In this document: piece by piece, positions 1 to 11,462 of the stretch
Layout: the number at the start of each line of letters is the position of its first letter
Numbering within the stretch: position 1 is the stretch's first letter
Assembly: GCA_030737875.1 (NCBI GenBank)
Contig: CM060919.1
Coordinates: forward strand, 803,875,160 to 803,939,159
Length of the DNA stretch: 64,000 nt
Reading direction: 5' to 3'
Origin: Allium sativum
Lineage: Eukaryota; Streptophyta; Magnoliopsida; Asparagales; Amaryllidaceae
Made by a program: the position numbers and the translations under genes
Notes under the pieces: model-generated
Database searches by the model: none
Told to the model about the DNA's origin: nothing
Seen by the model: the letters and a program-made list of their open reading frames with translations, nothing else

Positions 1-1871
1 CATGTGAATTAAATAGATGTTAGGGTTAAGTTAACTAAGGGAACACTTAACCAATACAAGATGAAGGGGTGGGATTAAGTAATAAGAAATACTTAACCAA
101 TATAACTTGATTTGTGGTAGGGTTAAGTTAACATGAACTACTGATAACACTTAACCAGTTTAACATAACAAATGAATGGGTTAAGTTAACTTGAAATGAC
201 TAATGACACTTAACCAATCCAACTTGACAAGAAAGAGAACTAAGTAGTAAACCTTAGTTAAGAGGACTAAGTTGTAAACCTTAGTTAAGAAAACGACGGT
301 TCATGAAACTAAGTAGTAAACCTTAGTAGAATACGCGAAGGAGCGAACGTCCATCTGATCTTAAGGAAGGCTCCAACGAACTGGGGTACGAAGCACGCGG
401 CTTCGAGGGGACGTGAGGGTACTCTTGGTATCCCTCTGTGAGGCTGCAGATGATCCGCCTGGGCTCACAGAGGTTAAGGTCTGCGTTAGAAGAACCAAGG
501 GTATGCCTTGGTTGCAATATAAGGCAACCTAAAGACTAGGATGGACCAGCGTGATTCGGCGAGACCGGTAGCCCTGTGATAGCAACTCATCGTCTACCTA
601 CCATCTTGAGTCAATCGAGATACGTGAAGCGGAAAGACGGAGAACTCCAACAGACCATATACTTGCTATCTAGTTATGGTTGCGGATGGCCATAGGTTAG
701 TGGGGCATAGGGGGGCCTGCGTATAGTTCTCATTTTTCAAGGTGTGCCTTTCATTAGTTGAGGGAGGGGTCAGGTGGGACCATAGCCACTGGAAAAACAG
801 ACCTTAGCACTTGCATCGGAAGATATCTGAAAGCTCCCGACCGAGTTCTGTGTTTCTTGGTTTGCCCTGCCATGAGACTCGGGTCGCATATATAGAGGAC
901 ATGTGCATCTAGACAGCGATAACGATCCATGACACATACGTGGGGAAAGTCTGGGAACATATACCGCTCTGGGTATTGTGTCCTAGAGTAGGGGCGTCAT
1001 TCGATAGGTAGCATAATCCCTAGTTGGACCTAGGTCGCGTAAACCATAAAATCCGAGAAGAATTAGATAAGTCGCGTAAACCCTAGGTGAATCAAGGAAG
1101 CACTCGATAGAAAAACCCTAGATTAGATCTAGGTAATAGATAATAAATGTACGCCTGAAGGCAACCACAATTACAGGGATTGGGGCACGTTATCATTTTA
1201 TAAAGATTACTAGTTGGGTCACTAGTTTGGTGGTGCAGAGATATAAACCAGAATAACAGGGTAATCGCGAAGCAGAGAAAGTTTGGAAGCATATTCAGTT
1301 TACTAGTGTATTCAGCTTGTCGGTAGATCCAGTTTACCAGTACATTCAGTTTTATCTTGCCTTAGCATATCTTATGTTATCTTGTTAGCCCTATCATCAT
1401 GGTATTGTCTTGTATTCAGTTAAATTCATGTCATGTTTGTTTTACCTGTTCACATGCTGAAAGTTACTGAGCTTACCAGACTTTATGTCTGACTCTGTTT
1501 TCTTTTGCTTTCTTGTCTTCCGTTTCCCCCCAGGTTCGCAGGGAGGGAATGTTACTACTTAGCTCAGTTTTCTTTCCAAGCTTGAGGATTAGTCGAAGTT
1601 TTCCTTGGATTCACTTTTCCATTGCTATGGCTGGCTCATACTACATTGGGGAATATAAAAGTTATTTTATGCTTCTTTATTTTGTAAGACATATATTCTG
1701 GTATTGGAAAACAATTGTTGTACAAACTATTTTATCAATAAAGTAAAGTTTTATTTCCCGCTATTTTAATTTTGTCTGCCTTGTAATTTATCTGCATCTT
1801 TTACCTATAATGCTTCACAGAACTTAGTGCATTCCCTTTGTGAGTGACACTAACGGATGTGGGGTGTTACA
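1..1871 (+). repeat. 5' LTR of element A (3' part only)
   Basis: Aligns almost base for base with 6179-8007 of the right LTR and ends GGGGTGTTACA. It carries the hairpin array at 1-336, a 10-bp stem CCTCTGTGAG/CTCACAGAGG (433-442 with 464-473), and near the end a pyrimidine tract followed by CAG|GGAGG (CAG at 1539-1541), the proposed leader-intron acceptor. Relative to the right LTR it keeps about 45 bp after 1085 that are missing at 7261, plus scattered substitutions, so the two LTRs have diverged since insertion. Confidence 0.9.
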
Positions 1872-1873
1872 CG

Positions 1874-1885
1874 TGGTATCAGAGT
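1874..1885 (+). other. Primer binding site of element A
   Basis: TGGTATCAGAGT begins two bases after the LTR end. It is complementary to the 3' end of plant initiator-Met tRNA except for the last base (T instead of C). Minus-strand DNA synthesis would start here. Confidence 0.85.
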
Positions 1886-2439
1886 TGAAGGTTACCGGAT
1901 CAGATAAAAGATTTGAAAAATTATTTTCAACGATTTTAAAAGAAGCATTTTCAAAAGAAAAGTTTTGTTTTAAAGGCATATTCCCCAAAAGCCATACGCA
2001 CTATCTCCTGACCCTCTGTTTGAATTCTTGTCCCCTTCTTTCTTGAGTCTTCGGGGCTCCTAGCTTTCTAGGAGGTAACCTCATCGCGGCACGGTTCCAT
2101 AGGCTTGATAAGACTACGATACCTATCGAAGGGCAAAGTAGTGCCCGACTTCCATCTATAGTCATAGTAGTTTCATCTGCAGCTAGTCTTCTTTCAAAGC
2201 CTTGAAGGGTTTTCCGTGCGATGGAGGCAGCTTTTGAGAAACTTGTCAATATGATTACACGGGGATGGTAAAGATGAGGACGAGGGACATGATTTTCAGA
2301 AAGGCGAGTGCATGCTTTCAGCACCAGAATACCTGAGAGAGAGATAGTAAAAGTCTCCATTGGAAAAGTTTAGCTCTTCATTTGGATCAACTAGTTAGTA
2401 TTCCTTTGATCTTAGCACTTCGCATTTATCTACTTCCAT

Positions 2440-2880
2440 AGTTAAGTCTCTGCACCTTAGTACTTGTATAGTAGAAGATCCCATAAGCGTCTCAAATCCA
2501 ACTGATGGTTCGGCCCGTTTACCTTTGGTTTGTAAGGATTTGAGAATAACTATATTAAGTGTTGAGTTTAAGCATAATACTTATGTTTTTGGTTCCATAG
2601 GCTATGAGTTGATTCTAGGCATGGGGTAATTCTGAAAGGAGGGTGGTTAGACTTTTGACTTGCCTTGGAAATACCCTCAAGATTTCGTGTAAAGAATTAG
2701 TTAGACTTAGCTAGCTAGAATCGCTTAATGCATTTATCGACGATTTGCAATTCGTTAGGGTAGTCCATGAGTACGCAGATGTTTTTGATTAAGTTAGGGT
2801 TTACCCCCAAAACGCAGGATAGACTTCCGCATGTAACCAGTTGACAATGAAAAGCCAGCTATCCGGTCAACGACAGTTTT
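2440..2880 (+). pseudogene. Protease and early pol remnant of element A
   Basis: Conceptual translation with stops and frame changes follows the protease domain and its linker to RT seen in element C (40610-41070). There is a serine-leucine-histidine start after the lost active site, a recognisable copy of the [10 protein letters not shown] motif (here ELILGMG near 2620), the RVVRL...GNTL segment near 2650, and a degraded VDN segment near 2840. No open frame survives. Everything from RT to integrase is absent downstream, so the piece ends at a deletion junction. Confidence 0.6.
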
Positions 2881-2884
2881 GAAA

Positions 2885-3010
2885 ATGGAGGCCAAGAAGC
2901 TTCGCAATCGTGAAGATTAATTAGACAAGGTACAGAATAGTGAAGCTCAAGAAGATGTGACTTAGAAGACTAAAGACTAGATACACGCATCATACCCTTA
3001 TAAGGGGTAC
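2885..3010 (+). pseudogene. Chromodomain-like pol tail remnant of element A
   Basis: Resembles the last 40 or so codons of pol in B and C (KKLRNRE...VK...DAEEDATWE...YPF), here with several stops. It directly follows the protease-linker remnant, so about 2.9 kb of RT, RNase H and integrase have been lost. After it comes the usual 3' untranslated stretch (TTGGATGTAAACATG-type sequence and its long inverted copy) leading to the polypurine tract. Confidence 0.6.
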
Positions 3011-3547
3011 ATCCTTGATCTCTTTTTCTAGGAATTTTATGCATACTTTCTAGCTTTTAAGGTATATCCTCTAGGGCGTATCATCGATCCTTAGGTAGAA
3101 GCCAATGGATGTAAACATGTATTTGAAACATGTTATGATTGATGGTTGCAAATGGTTGCTCGTGGATGCATATACACACCATAAGCGCTAGAACGACTCA
3201 GTATCTTTCATATTGCATTCGCATATATGTATTTGCTTAACAGATTTAACTGGATATGTTATCATATGGGTATTGCATATGGATGAATGGCTATGCACAC
3301 ATGTAGTATTTACGTAACTAGGGATGCTTGCATACATGATTGGACGCATGGCACTGACATAATTCGCATTAAGGAGGTCAACTGAATCAGTAGACCGCTT
3401 GATTTTGCATTAAATAAAGACATATACATACACTATGCATATGAACATGAAAGCATTAGAAATCTTTTTAAGGACAATGAATGCCTGTGATTGAATGGTT
3501 GAGTAGATGGGTGATTGGATGGTAGGATACATTCTTCCTAACGTGAA

Positions 3548-3583
3548 GATTTCGTGGACGAAATCCTTTTAAGAGGGGGAGAA
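3548..3583 (+). other. PPT-adjacent hairpin and polypurine tract of A
   Basis: GATTTCG TGGA CGAAATC (3548-3565) forms a 7-bp stem with a 4-base loop. The polypurine tract AAGAGGGGGAGAA (3571-3583) follows and abuts the LTR start. The same pair occurs in B, C and D. Confidence 0.8.
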
Positions 3584-4023
3584 TGTAACACCCCGTAATT
3601 CTGTAACATTAAGTTTCACAAATTAAAGAATACTTAATTATAAATGTGAGAATTGAGGGAAACGGGTTACGCCATTGAGTTCGTCTCGGAATTCTGGTTG
3701 AGATAGAATCCGAGTTTGCGTAAAACGGATATCGGATGAAGGAGATATGGACGAACGAAGTCAGGCGGGGTAAAAAAAGTATTGCACTGGCCCACTTGGG
3801 AAGTGCGGCAGTACAAATTTGCACTAGCACACCGGCCAAGTGCGCCCAGGTCGAGCAGCAGGCCTGCACAGCTTTCTGGTTCATTCTGATCCATGTTGTG
3901 ACTCATTGCTGAGTCCATTCTGACTCCTTGCTGAGTCATTAGGGCTGACTTGTCACCCTATCTTGACTGAGTGGTTTTGATTAACCCTAAGATCATCCGA
4001 CGGCTATAATTAAATTGAAATTC

Positions 4024-4031
4024 TATATAAA
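4024..4031 (+). promoter_or_regulatory. TATA box of A LTR promoter
   Basis: TATATAAA lies about 440 bp inside the LTR and 219 bp before the proposed donor. The equivalent position in C and D carries TATAAAAA-like sequences. Transcription would start roughly 30 bp downstream (inference). Confidence 0.6.
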
Positions 4032-4083
4032 CAACCTTAGCCTCAACCTAAATTCACACAAATAAAATAGAGCTAGAGCCGTC

Positions 4084-4110
4084 ATGCTGCTGGAAGGAAG
4101 CCAAGAGTAG
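4084..4110 (+). other. Small upstream ORF in LTR first exon (A)
   Basis: ATG in the context GCCGTCATG opens 8 codons and then TAG, between the TATA box and the proposed splice donor. B, C and D have 6-9 codon ORFs at the same place. Translation is not shown by sequence alone. Confidence 0.35.
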
Positions 4111-4389
4111 CCTCCACTTGAAGAAAGCTTAGAGACGAACAAATCTAATTCAAAACTATAAATCAAAGCAACGTTTATCTACCCAAAGGAAAGCATCTCA
4201 ATTCCAGAACTCAGAATCCAGAATTCAAATTCGTCGTTTGTTGTAAGTCAGTTACTTTTTAGATTTGAACGTTTAGATCTATTTGTGGCAGGAAATTAAA
4301 TGAATATAAGAATATGCCTAATTCTTTCATTTGAATCGGAGCTTATTTATGCCTTTGGATCTAATTAAGAACTATTGTGATTAATTACC

Positions 4390-4625
4390 GATGAGACTGT
4401 GCCTATGCCTATGACGTTGAAACTATTGTTAATGGCCTAAGACTATGCCTAAGACTATGCCTATGACTATGACTATGAACATAAAACTATGCCTATGCCT
4501 ATGACTGTGAACATAAGACTATGACTATGACTGTGAACATAAGACTATGCCTATGCTTATGACTGTGAACACAGGACTATTGCCTATGACTATGACAGGG
4601 ACCATTGTGACTAATTACCTATTAT
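4390..4625 (+). repeat. Degenerate ATG-containing short repeats in A LTR
   Basis: Runs of CTATGCCTATGACTATGA-like units of 6-12 bp with CTGTGAACATAAG interspersed. Unit order and length vary. They lie just after the proposed intron donor. Less regular versions occur at the same place in C and D. Confidence 0.7.
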
Positions 4626-5622
4626 TCATGACTATGAGATTATTGCCTAGGATTATGACTATGAAATTGGATCTAAGCTTGATTTTCTATTTAGACCTAT
4701 TCTTAATTATCCTTGGATCTTGATTTTTGGGAATTTTTCTATTAAGTTAGGTCTATCCATGTTCTTGAACCTCGATTATTACTCAAACTTTTTCGTGTTC
4801 ATAATGCTATCAGATCTATGTCTGCGATGTTTTAGTCAATTTATTCGGTATATTTATTAGATCTGTAAGTCGTGAATTTGGGATTATCATCTTATGTTTA
4901 TGCCTATCTTTTCATGGTATTCTTGTTTATTCCCTCTTAACTACGAATCTAGATTGACCTATAATCTAGACTGAATCACGATTACGCAAACGATGGGAAT
5001 ACGATTTGGGCAGAACATGAAACTAACATGAATGTGATTGAAAATTTGGAAGTTTGGTATAACATGAAATTTATATAATTTGGCATAATAAATATGTTGG
5101 CATGATCTGAATTGGCTATAATAGTGAGTAATTTGCATGCCTTGGGCGTAAATGGTAAATTGTTGGCCGCAAAACATGTAGTTGGCATGTGAATCTAGTT
5201 TTGGCATAAATTGTAAACTAGAATATTAAATCTAGTTCTAGCAGGAATTGTAAAATTGGATATTTAATCTAGATTAGGTCAAAAATGTAAATAGGAACAT
5301 TAAGTCTAGATTAGGCTTAACTAATTATTTTGAACGCCAAATATATGGCATAGTGATTTTGGACATGACTATTATAGTGAGTTTGAGAAGGTGGGTTATA
5401 GCCTATTCTGATTGATAACTTGAAATTACTTGTAATTGTCATGTTTAGCATAATCATGGTTAGTGACACTTAATTTGGTAAAATCTTATAAGCATGATTT
5501 AGAGGGAAAGTGGGCCATAATTGTTGACAATGTACAATAGAAGAGTAATTATGGCATAAGTAAATTAGGAATTTGCCCTAAATGAGAAATGTGTACATTG
5601 TAGAAAATACGAATATGTCTAA

Positions 5623-5833
5623 GCCGAGGTTAGATTGAGTTACGGTATAAGACTGCCCGGAACTGCCCGACAAATCCAGCAACCGTAACAATATCTATCT
5701 AATGTGGGTGGTTAGAGCATTGAGCCCAAAAGGACCCGAGGTTAGACTGAGTTGAAGTGTAAATCTGCCCGAAACCGACTGACACATCCAGTGACCGCAA
5801 CAATATCTGTCTAATATGAGTGGTTGGTGCTTT
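5623..5833 (+). other. Paired hairpin modules in A LTR
   Basis: Two tandem copies of a roughly 110-bp module starting CCGAGGTTAGA and ending near AATRTGRGTGGTT. Copy 1: GTTACGGT (5639-5646) pairs perfectly with ACCGTAAC (5682-5689) over a 35-base loop containing CTGCCCGGAACTGCCCG. Copy 2: GTTGAAGT (5751-5758) against ACCGCAAC (5794-5801) pairs at 6 of 8 positions. The module recurs twice in every LTR of B, C and D with different stem sequences that mostly still pair. Confidence 0.75.
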
Positions 5834-5879
5834 AAATGAATAATTTAAAGCTAAGAAACAGTTAAGCTAGGATGGGAAG

Positions 5880-6512
5880 GTTAAGTCCACAGGAACACTT
5901 AACCAACTTAACATGTTAACAAGACAAGACTTGTAAGGGGTTAAATAACCGTTATAACATGTTGACTAGACAAGTGGGTACGGATAAGGAAAGGTTTAAC
6001 CGTTATAACATGTTAACCAGACTAGAAGGCGGGGTTAAGTAAAATACACTTAGCCAATTTAACATGTTAACTATACTAGAAGGTGGGGTAAAGTAAACTC
6101 GGAATACATAGCCATCATAGTGTGTCAAATGAACAAGGTTAAGTTAAAACCTGAAGGGACAACACTTAGCCATTAGAACATGTGAATTAAAAAGATGTTA
6201 GGGTTAAGTTAACTAAGGGAACACTTAACCAATACAAGATGAAGGGGTGGGGTTAAGTAAGAAGAAATACTTAACCAGTATAACTTGATTTGTGGTAGGG
6301 TTAAGTTAACATGAACTACTGATAACACTTAACCAGTTTAACATGACAAATGAATGGGTTAAGTTAACTTAAAATAACTAATGACACTTAACCAATCCAA
6401 TTGGACGAGAAAGAGAACTTAGTAGTAAACCTTAGTTGAGAGGACTAAGTTGCAAACCTTAGTTAAGAAAACGACGGTTCAGGAAACTAAGTAGTAAACC
6501 TTAGTAGAATAC
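5880..6512 (+). repeat. Hairpin array (GGTTAAGT ... ACTTAACC) in A LTR
   Basis: About ten irregular units of roughly 50-65 bp. Each has GGGTTAAGT-type sequence followed 10-25 bases later by its inverse ACTTAACC; later units change to ACTAAG...CTTAGT. The same array is visible at 1-336 in the left LTR. Related arrays follow the hairpin modules in C and D, and in reverse in B. Confidence 0.7.
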
Positions 6513-8007
6513 GAGAAGGAGCGAACATCCATCTGATCTTAAGGAAGGCTCCAACGAACTGGGGTATGAAGCACGCGGCTTCGAGGGGACGTGAGGGTAC
6601 TCTTGGTATCCCTCTGTGAGGCTAAGATGATCCGCCTGGGCTCACAGAGGTTAAGGTCTGCGTTAGAAGAACCAAGGGTATGCCTTGGTTGCAATATAGG
6701 CAACCTAAAGACTCGGATGGACCAGCGTGATTCGGCGAGACCAGTAGCCCTGTGATAGCAACTCCTCGTCTACCTACCATCTTGAGTCAATCGAGATACG
6801 TGAAGCGGAAAGGCGGAGAACTCCAACAGACCATATACTTGCTATCTAGTTATGGTTGCGGATGGCCATTGGTTAGTGGAGCATAGGGGGGCCTGCGTAT
6901 AGTTCTCATTTTTCAAGGTGTACCTTTCATTAGTTGAGGGAGGGGTCAGGTGGGACCATAGCCGCTGGAAAAACAAACCTTAGCATCTGCATCGGCAGAT
7001 ATCTGAAAGCTCCCGACCGAGTTCCGTGTTTCTTGGTTTGCCCTGCCACGAGACTCGGTTCGCACATATAGAGGACATGTGCATCTAGACAGCGATAACG
7101 ATCCACGACACATACGTGGGGAAAGTTTAGGAACATATACCGCTCTGGGTATTGTGTCCTAGAGTAGGGGCGTCATTCGATATGTAGCGTAATCCCTAGT
7201 TGGACCTAGGTCGCGTAAACCCTAAAATCCGAGAAGCATTAGATAAGTCGCGTAAACCCTAATTGAATAGATAATAAATGTACGCCTAAAGGCAACCACA
7301 ATTACAGGGATTGGGGGCACGTTATCATTTTATAAAGATTACTAGTTGGGTCACTAGTTAGGCGGTGCAGAGATATAAACCAGAATAACAGGGTAATCGC
7401 AAAGCATAGAAAGTATGGAAGCATATTCAGTTTACTAGTGTATTCAGCTTGTCGGTAGATCCAGTTTACCAGTACATTCAATTTTATCTTGCCTTAGCAT
7501 ATCTTGCGTTATCTTGTTAGCCCTATCATCATGGTTTTGTCTTGTATTCAGTTAAATTCATGTCATGTTGTTTTCACCTGTTCACATGCTGAAAGTTACT
7601 GAACTTACCAGACTTTATGTCTGACTCTGTTTTCTTTTGCTTTCTTGTCTTCCGTCCCCCCCCCCCAAAGTTCGCAGGGAGGGAATGTTACTACTTAGCT
7701 CAGTTTTATTTCCAAGCTTGAAGATTAGTCGAAGTTTTCCTTGGATTCACTTTTCCATTGCTATGGCTGGATCATACTACATTGGGGAATATAAAAGTTA
7801 TTTTATTCTTCTTTATCTTGTAAGACAGATACTCTGGTATTGGAAAACAATTGTTGTACAAACTATTTTATCAATAAAGTAAAGTTTTATTTCCCGCTGT
7901 TTTAATTTTGTATGTCTTGTAATTTATCTACATCTTTTACCTATAATGCTTCACAGAACTTAGTGCATTCCCTTTTTGAGTGACACTAACGGATGTGGGG
8001 TGTTACA

Positions 8008-8485
8008 ATGAGCCAGATGACTCAATATCCATCGGCTCCGTAGAGACCGATATATCCGAGGCGTCTCACATTCCAACAAGCACATAGGTAAAAATATAAA
8101 AATGCCAGGGCTTGCAAAACCCTCACACCACCCATAGCTAGAAAGAAACGTCATGTCCTCCTTGGGTCCCTTATCCCATTTTTAACTCATATCGAGGTGT
8201 GAGGCTCGCGAATTAACGTTATACACAAAGCTATGCCATTTAAGGCCGTGCTTTGATCATCAACCACAGGACTCTTCTTTTCAACAGAAGTCTTGATCAT
8301 TTTCCACTCAGGCAATTCACGCTATGCGACTGATGTCTATCGATATATAACCTCTGATCTCTTACGTCTCAGAGAAGGGCGTTAAGCAAGAGAATAAATT
8401 CTCCGCCGCCAAACAGATATATATTTAATAGAGATCAATCAACACAAAGTAAAATCCAATGTCAGACACACCAGTCCTTATTTGG
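8008..8485 (-). repeat. Segment matching the right-arm-only block of E
   Basis: In reverse complement it matches roughly 14425-14870 of the right arm, including the stretch around the CGTACGTCTCAGAGAAG-like motif. On the minus strand it follows LTR end, primer-like site and about 240 bp of unrecognised internal sequence, so it may be a second LTR fragment of a minus-strand element whose body was deleted. Confidence 0.55.
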
Positions 8486-8720
8486 CATGCCTGGTAATAG
8501 GGTGCAGCATGATAGGGGGTTATCGCCATGTGGTTTGGTGGTGAACAATGGGCTCTTACCCCTACATGCCCCTGCTTAGGGTTGGTAAAATCAGTCGAGA
8601 GGCTGGCCGTAAAACAAGGCAGACCGGGGGATCATCTGGGAGCCACGGTGGTTATTACCTGCTGCTTTGGGGGACGAAGGGATGGTTGCAAAGCCTACCG
8701 GATTTCGTCGGGCTACCTCA

Positions 8721-8731
8721 GTTGATACCAA
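8721..8731 (-). other. Primer-site-like sequence next to E left arm
   Basis: On the minus strand, two bases after the LTR-like terminus GGGTCGTGTCA, TTGGTATCAAC shares TGGTATCA with the initiator-Met tRNA site of A-D. This supports reading the left arm as a minus-strand LTR. The 240 bp beyond it (8486-8720) contain no recognisable gag. Confidence 0.45.
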
Positions 8732-8733
8732 AC

Positions 8734-11405
8734 TGACACGACCCAAACTTCCACGTAAAGGAAAGTACGGATTGAGTTGAGAACACGATAGATCAGAACT
8801 CAAACAGAGGAACATTTCACTGCTTATTACAACAATTTACATCAAAGTGCAAGAATATACAGAGTATGAACAAATAGTATACATTTGACAAATATCAGAG
8901 ATTTACAAACTACAATGCAGTGGAAAATAATACAAAACACAACTGAAAGAGATAAACGGATATAGAGCTTTCCAAATATCATTCCAGCTGTAAACTAGGA
9001 TCCTGTGAATATAAATCTGCAAAACCAAAACTACTAGTTGTCCGTGTGGAAAACAGGGGCACCCAGAGTTTAGGTACTCCACTTTCAATCATTTCACAAA
9101 TTTGATAATTTAAATTAACAATACACATTTCAATCTAATTAAGATTCATTAAAACTCCATTTAGTTTTAATCTTCCCAAAAATCAATATTAATGATTTTT
9201 TTAACTTTGGAAACATAAACATGCCGCATCGACAATCTACATCGTACCATTGATTTCTGCCGATATATAACCTCTGAGCTCGTACGTCTCAGAGAAGGGT
9301 GTTAAGCAAGAGAATAAATTCTCCGCCACCAAACAGATGTATATTTAGCAGAAATCTACCATACAGTTCGAAATACAATGTTAGATATGTAATCCTGTCT
9401 TTAACTGGGTTAAAGAACTAATGTCATTTAAAACACAGTTCACGATAAACCTAAATCACATTCCATTAATTATGGAATCTTCACGGAAAAACAAATCAAT
9501 ATATAACTGATATCAATCCGTATCTGACTAATAATATAAATGGAATAACGGCAAAGCCTTTTAAATTCCATATGTATTAACAGTCTTCCTCCACAGAAGT
9601 TCACTTCGATTATTATCAAATCGAATTCCATTCAATTCCAATTTAATATATCAAATTGGAAAACTTTACTTTGGAAAATTCTCGTTAAATCTTAGTAAAA
9701 ATATTTATAAATTCCAAATCACATTTCACTATAAATCGGGTTAAAGAACGAATGCCGTTTAAAACATAGTTCACAATAAACCCAATTCACATTCCATTTT
9801 CAATTCTAATTAAATGTTAATTAATAGGTAAATCTTCTTTAAATCTTAATTAAAAGATTATTCTTTTCACACGGGGTTTAAGAACAGTGTTACTGAAGAC
9901 CCCATCCCATCAGTCTCTAACCGTAAATTAGTAAGAGAACAATTCCCTAAGTATTAATCCCGAAGTCCGAAACCAACATCAGATTAATACCCAGGAAACC
10001 ATTCAACTTAGCTAATCTCCAATTAGTTTCTAATTTTCTTAACTTCATTGGGTTTAAGAACAGTATTATTAAAGATACCATTCACGACAAACCCAAAATC
10101 TCATTCCATTATTAATCGAGTTAAAGAACAAGTGTTATTTAAAACACCGTTCACGATAAACCCAAAAACCAATTTGATATTAAATGCAAGGCTCTGAATA
10201 GAATATATATCGGCTTATATTCAATATCAAATTCTGAAATCAACAAATATCGTATTGGGAATAACGACGATATATATATCTTCCAAATTCCTCCACAATA
10301 TCCGTATAATCAAGGAATCCAATATCAAAATATTCTGAAGATACTTTCGATTCAAATCCATTCCAATTCATATATTGGAAATTCTGGTTATTTTTAAAAC
10401 TATTTCAAATCCAATTTATTTATTTAAAAGTAATGGATTTATAATTCTGATTCATAACTAATTCATTTCGATAAAAATATATTTTTATCCTTTCAAATAT
10501 GGAATTTTTCATCCAAATTCTTTCCAAATCATTTATTATGATTTTACACAAATTATTGATAGTTTTAATAATTTTATCAAGGCCCGTACAGTCGATTTCC
10601 ATAAACGGTCATCGAACTGCACTTACAACGACCTTTTCCAAATTTGATTTGGACATAATTCCAAATCCAACCGTTAGATTTCAAATCCCTTATATTCGTC
10701 GGAAAGCTCTTTTCGATACGAACCCAATGGTGCCGATTTTAGGAGAATCCAACGGTCGGATCTCCCGTAATGTCCGTTCAAAGTCAATGGTCGAAATTCG
10801 CGAACTGCCGCGGCGCGGCGCGTTCTATTTAGGCCATTATATATATATATATATATATCATCGATTTCCATTTAAAACGTATTTTATAAATGGTTTTAAA
10901 TTCGTTTTCAAAACGATTTCAATTTCATATTCAATTTCAAATCAAAATTGAATATTCCATATCATTAGTATATAAATGATAATATTTTCAAAGCATTAGA
11001 TTTTGAAATCACTTCCTTTTAAATATTCATTATAAAAATGAATAAATATCATTCACATCGAAATGGCGTTAATCTAATCAACACGGCTTTATATACTTAA
11101 ATATATTTGTGTCCATCCCAAATCGGACATCAAAAATCAGATTTTGATCTTTTACTGAATATTATTTTAAAATATTCATTATTTTAAAATAATCGTTATT
11201 TCAAAATATTCATTCTTTCTGAACTGGAATCAGATACAGTCAATTACCATATAATGTTATTTATATGGATTTCATACAACACGTGTATGTAACAACTATG
11301 ATAAACAATCAACCATTATACAGAGTGTAATTTACAACTGTATAAGCATTAAATATAAATAATTAACGCTTATACAGCCTGTCAACCAATCGATTGACAT
11401 ACCAC
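8734..11405 (-). repeat. Left arm of E (LTR-like)
   Basis: Minus-sense LTR-like sequence, AT-rich, with an (AT)n run at about 10839-10858. It carries hairpin units of about 46 bp at roughly 9404, 9728, 10047 and 10117, mirrored in the right arm. A 110-bp motif near 9250-9360 is repeated at 8340-8430. The inner end is CCAATCGATTGACATACCAC, paired with the right arm start. No open frame with family similarity was found. Confidence 0.7.
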
Positions 11406-11462
11406 TAAACAATTGGGAATAGTGTACGTCAAATATCATCCCAACACCCGTGTGGGGTTTCT

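Larger units (their letters stand above)
4243..7677 (+). other. Putative leader intron inside A LTR
   Basis: Begins GTAAGT, a perfect extended plant donor. It has CTGAC, a good branch-point match, at 7621-7625, a T/C-rich tract, and CAG at 7675-7677 followed by GGAGG. The spacing from the TATA box (219 bp) matches B, C and D (about 228-240). Removing it would take out the hairpin modules and arrays and leave a short 5' leader ahead of the primer site and gag. This is inference from conserved signals; no transcript is available. Confidence 0.5.
1..8007 (+). mobile_element. Gypsy element A, long LTRs, left end outside window
   Basis: LTR retrotransposon in LTR-internal-LTR order. The right LTR (3584-8007) starts TGTAACACCCC and ends GGGGTGTTACA, an 11-bp inverted terminus. 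The left LTR is visible only from the base matching 6179. The primer site matches initiator-Met tRNA. Remnants of protease and of the integrase tail resemble elements B and C, so this is a related Ty3/gypsy family, probably a Tekay/Del-like chromovirus (inference from LTR length, primer site and pol tail). The internal part is only 1.7 kb and most of pol is missing, so A is non-autonomous. It entered inverted repeat E; its left target duplication lies outside the window. Confidence 0.9.
3584..8007 (+). repeat. 3' LTR of element A (4424 bp)
   Basis: Complete LTR, TG...CA. In order: U3 with a diverged copy of the B-family upstream sequence; TATA box at 4024; short first exon with a small uORF; GTAAGT at 4243; ATG-rich repeats at 4390-4625; two hairpin modules at 5623-5833; a hairpin array at 5880-6512; the 10-bp stem around 6610-6660; CTGAC at 7621, a C-rich tract and CAG|GGAGG at 7677; and the terminal GTGTTACA. 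The LTR is longer than those of B, C and D mainly because of the repeats between donor and hairpin array. Confidence 0.9.

Noticed and set aside
2001..2360. Minus-strand 119-codon frame in element A
   Set aside because: Lies antisense in the decayed gag region of A; no similarity to known families.
5880..6512. Telomere-like or interstitial telomeric repeat because of TTAACC and GGTTAAG phrases
   Set aside because: The plant telomere unit TTTAGGG is not repeated in tandem here; phrases are spaced and alternate in orientation as hairpins.
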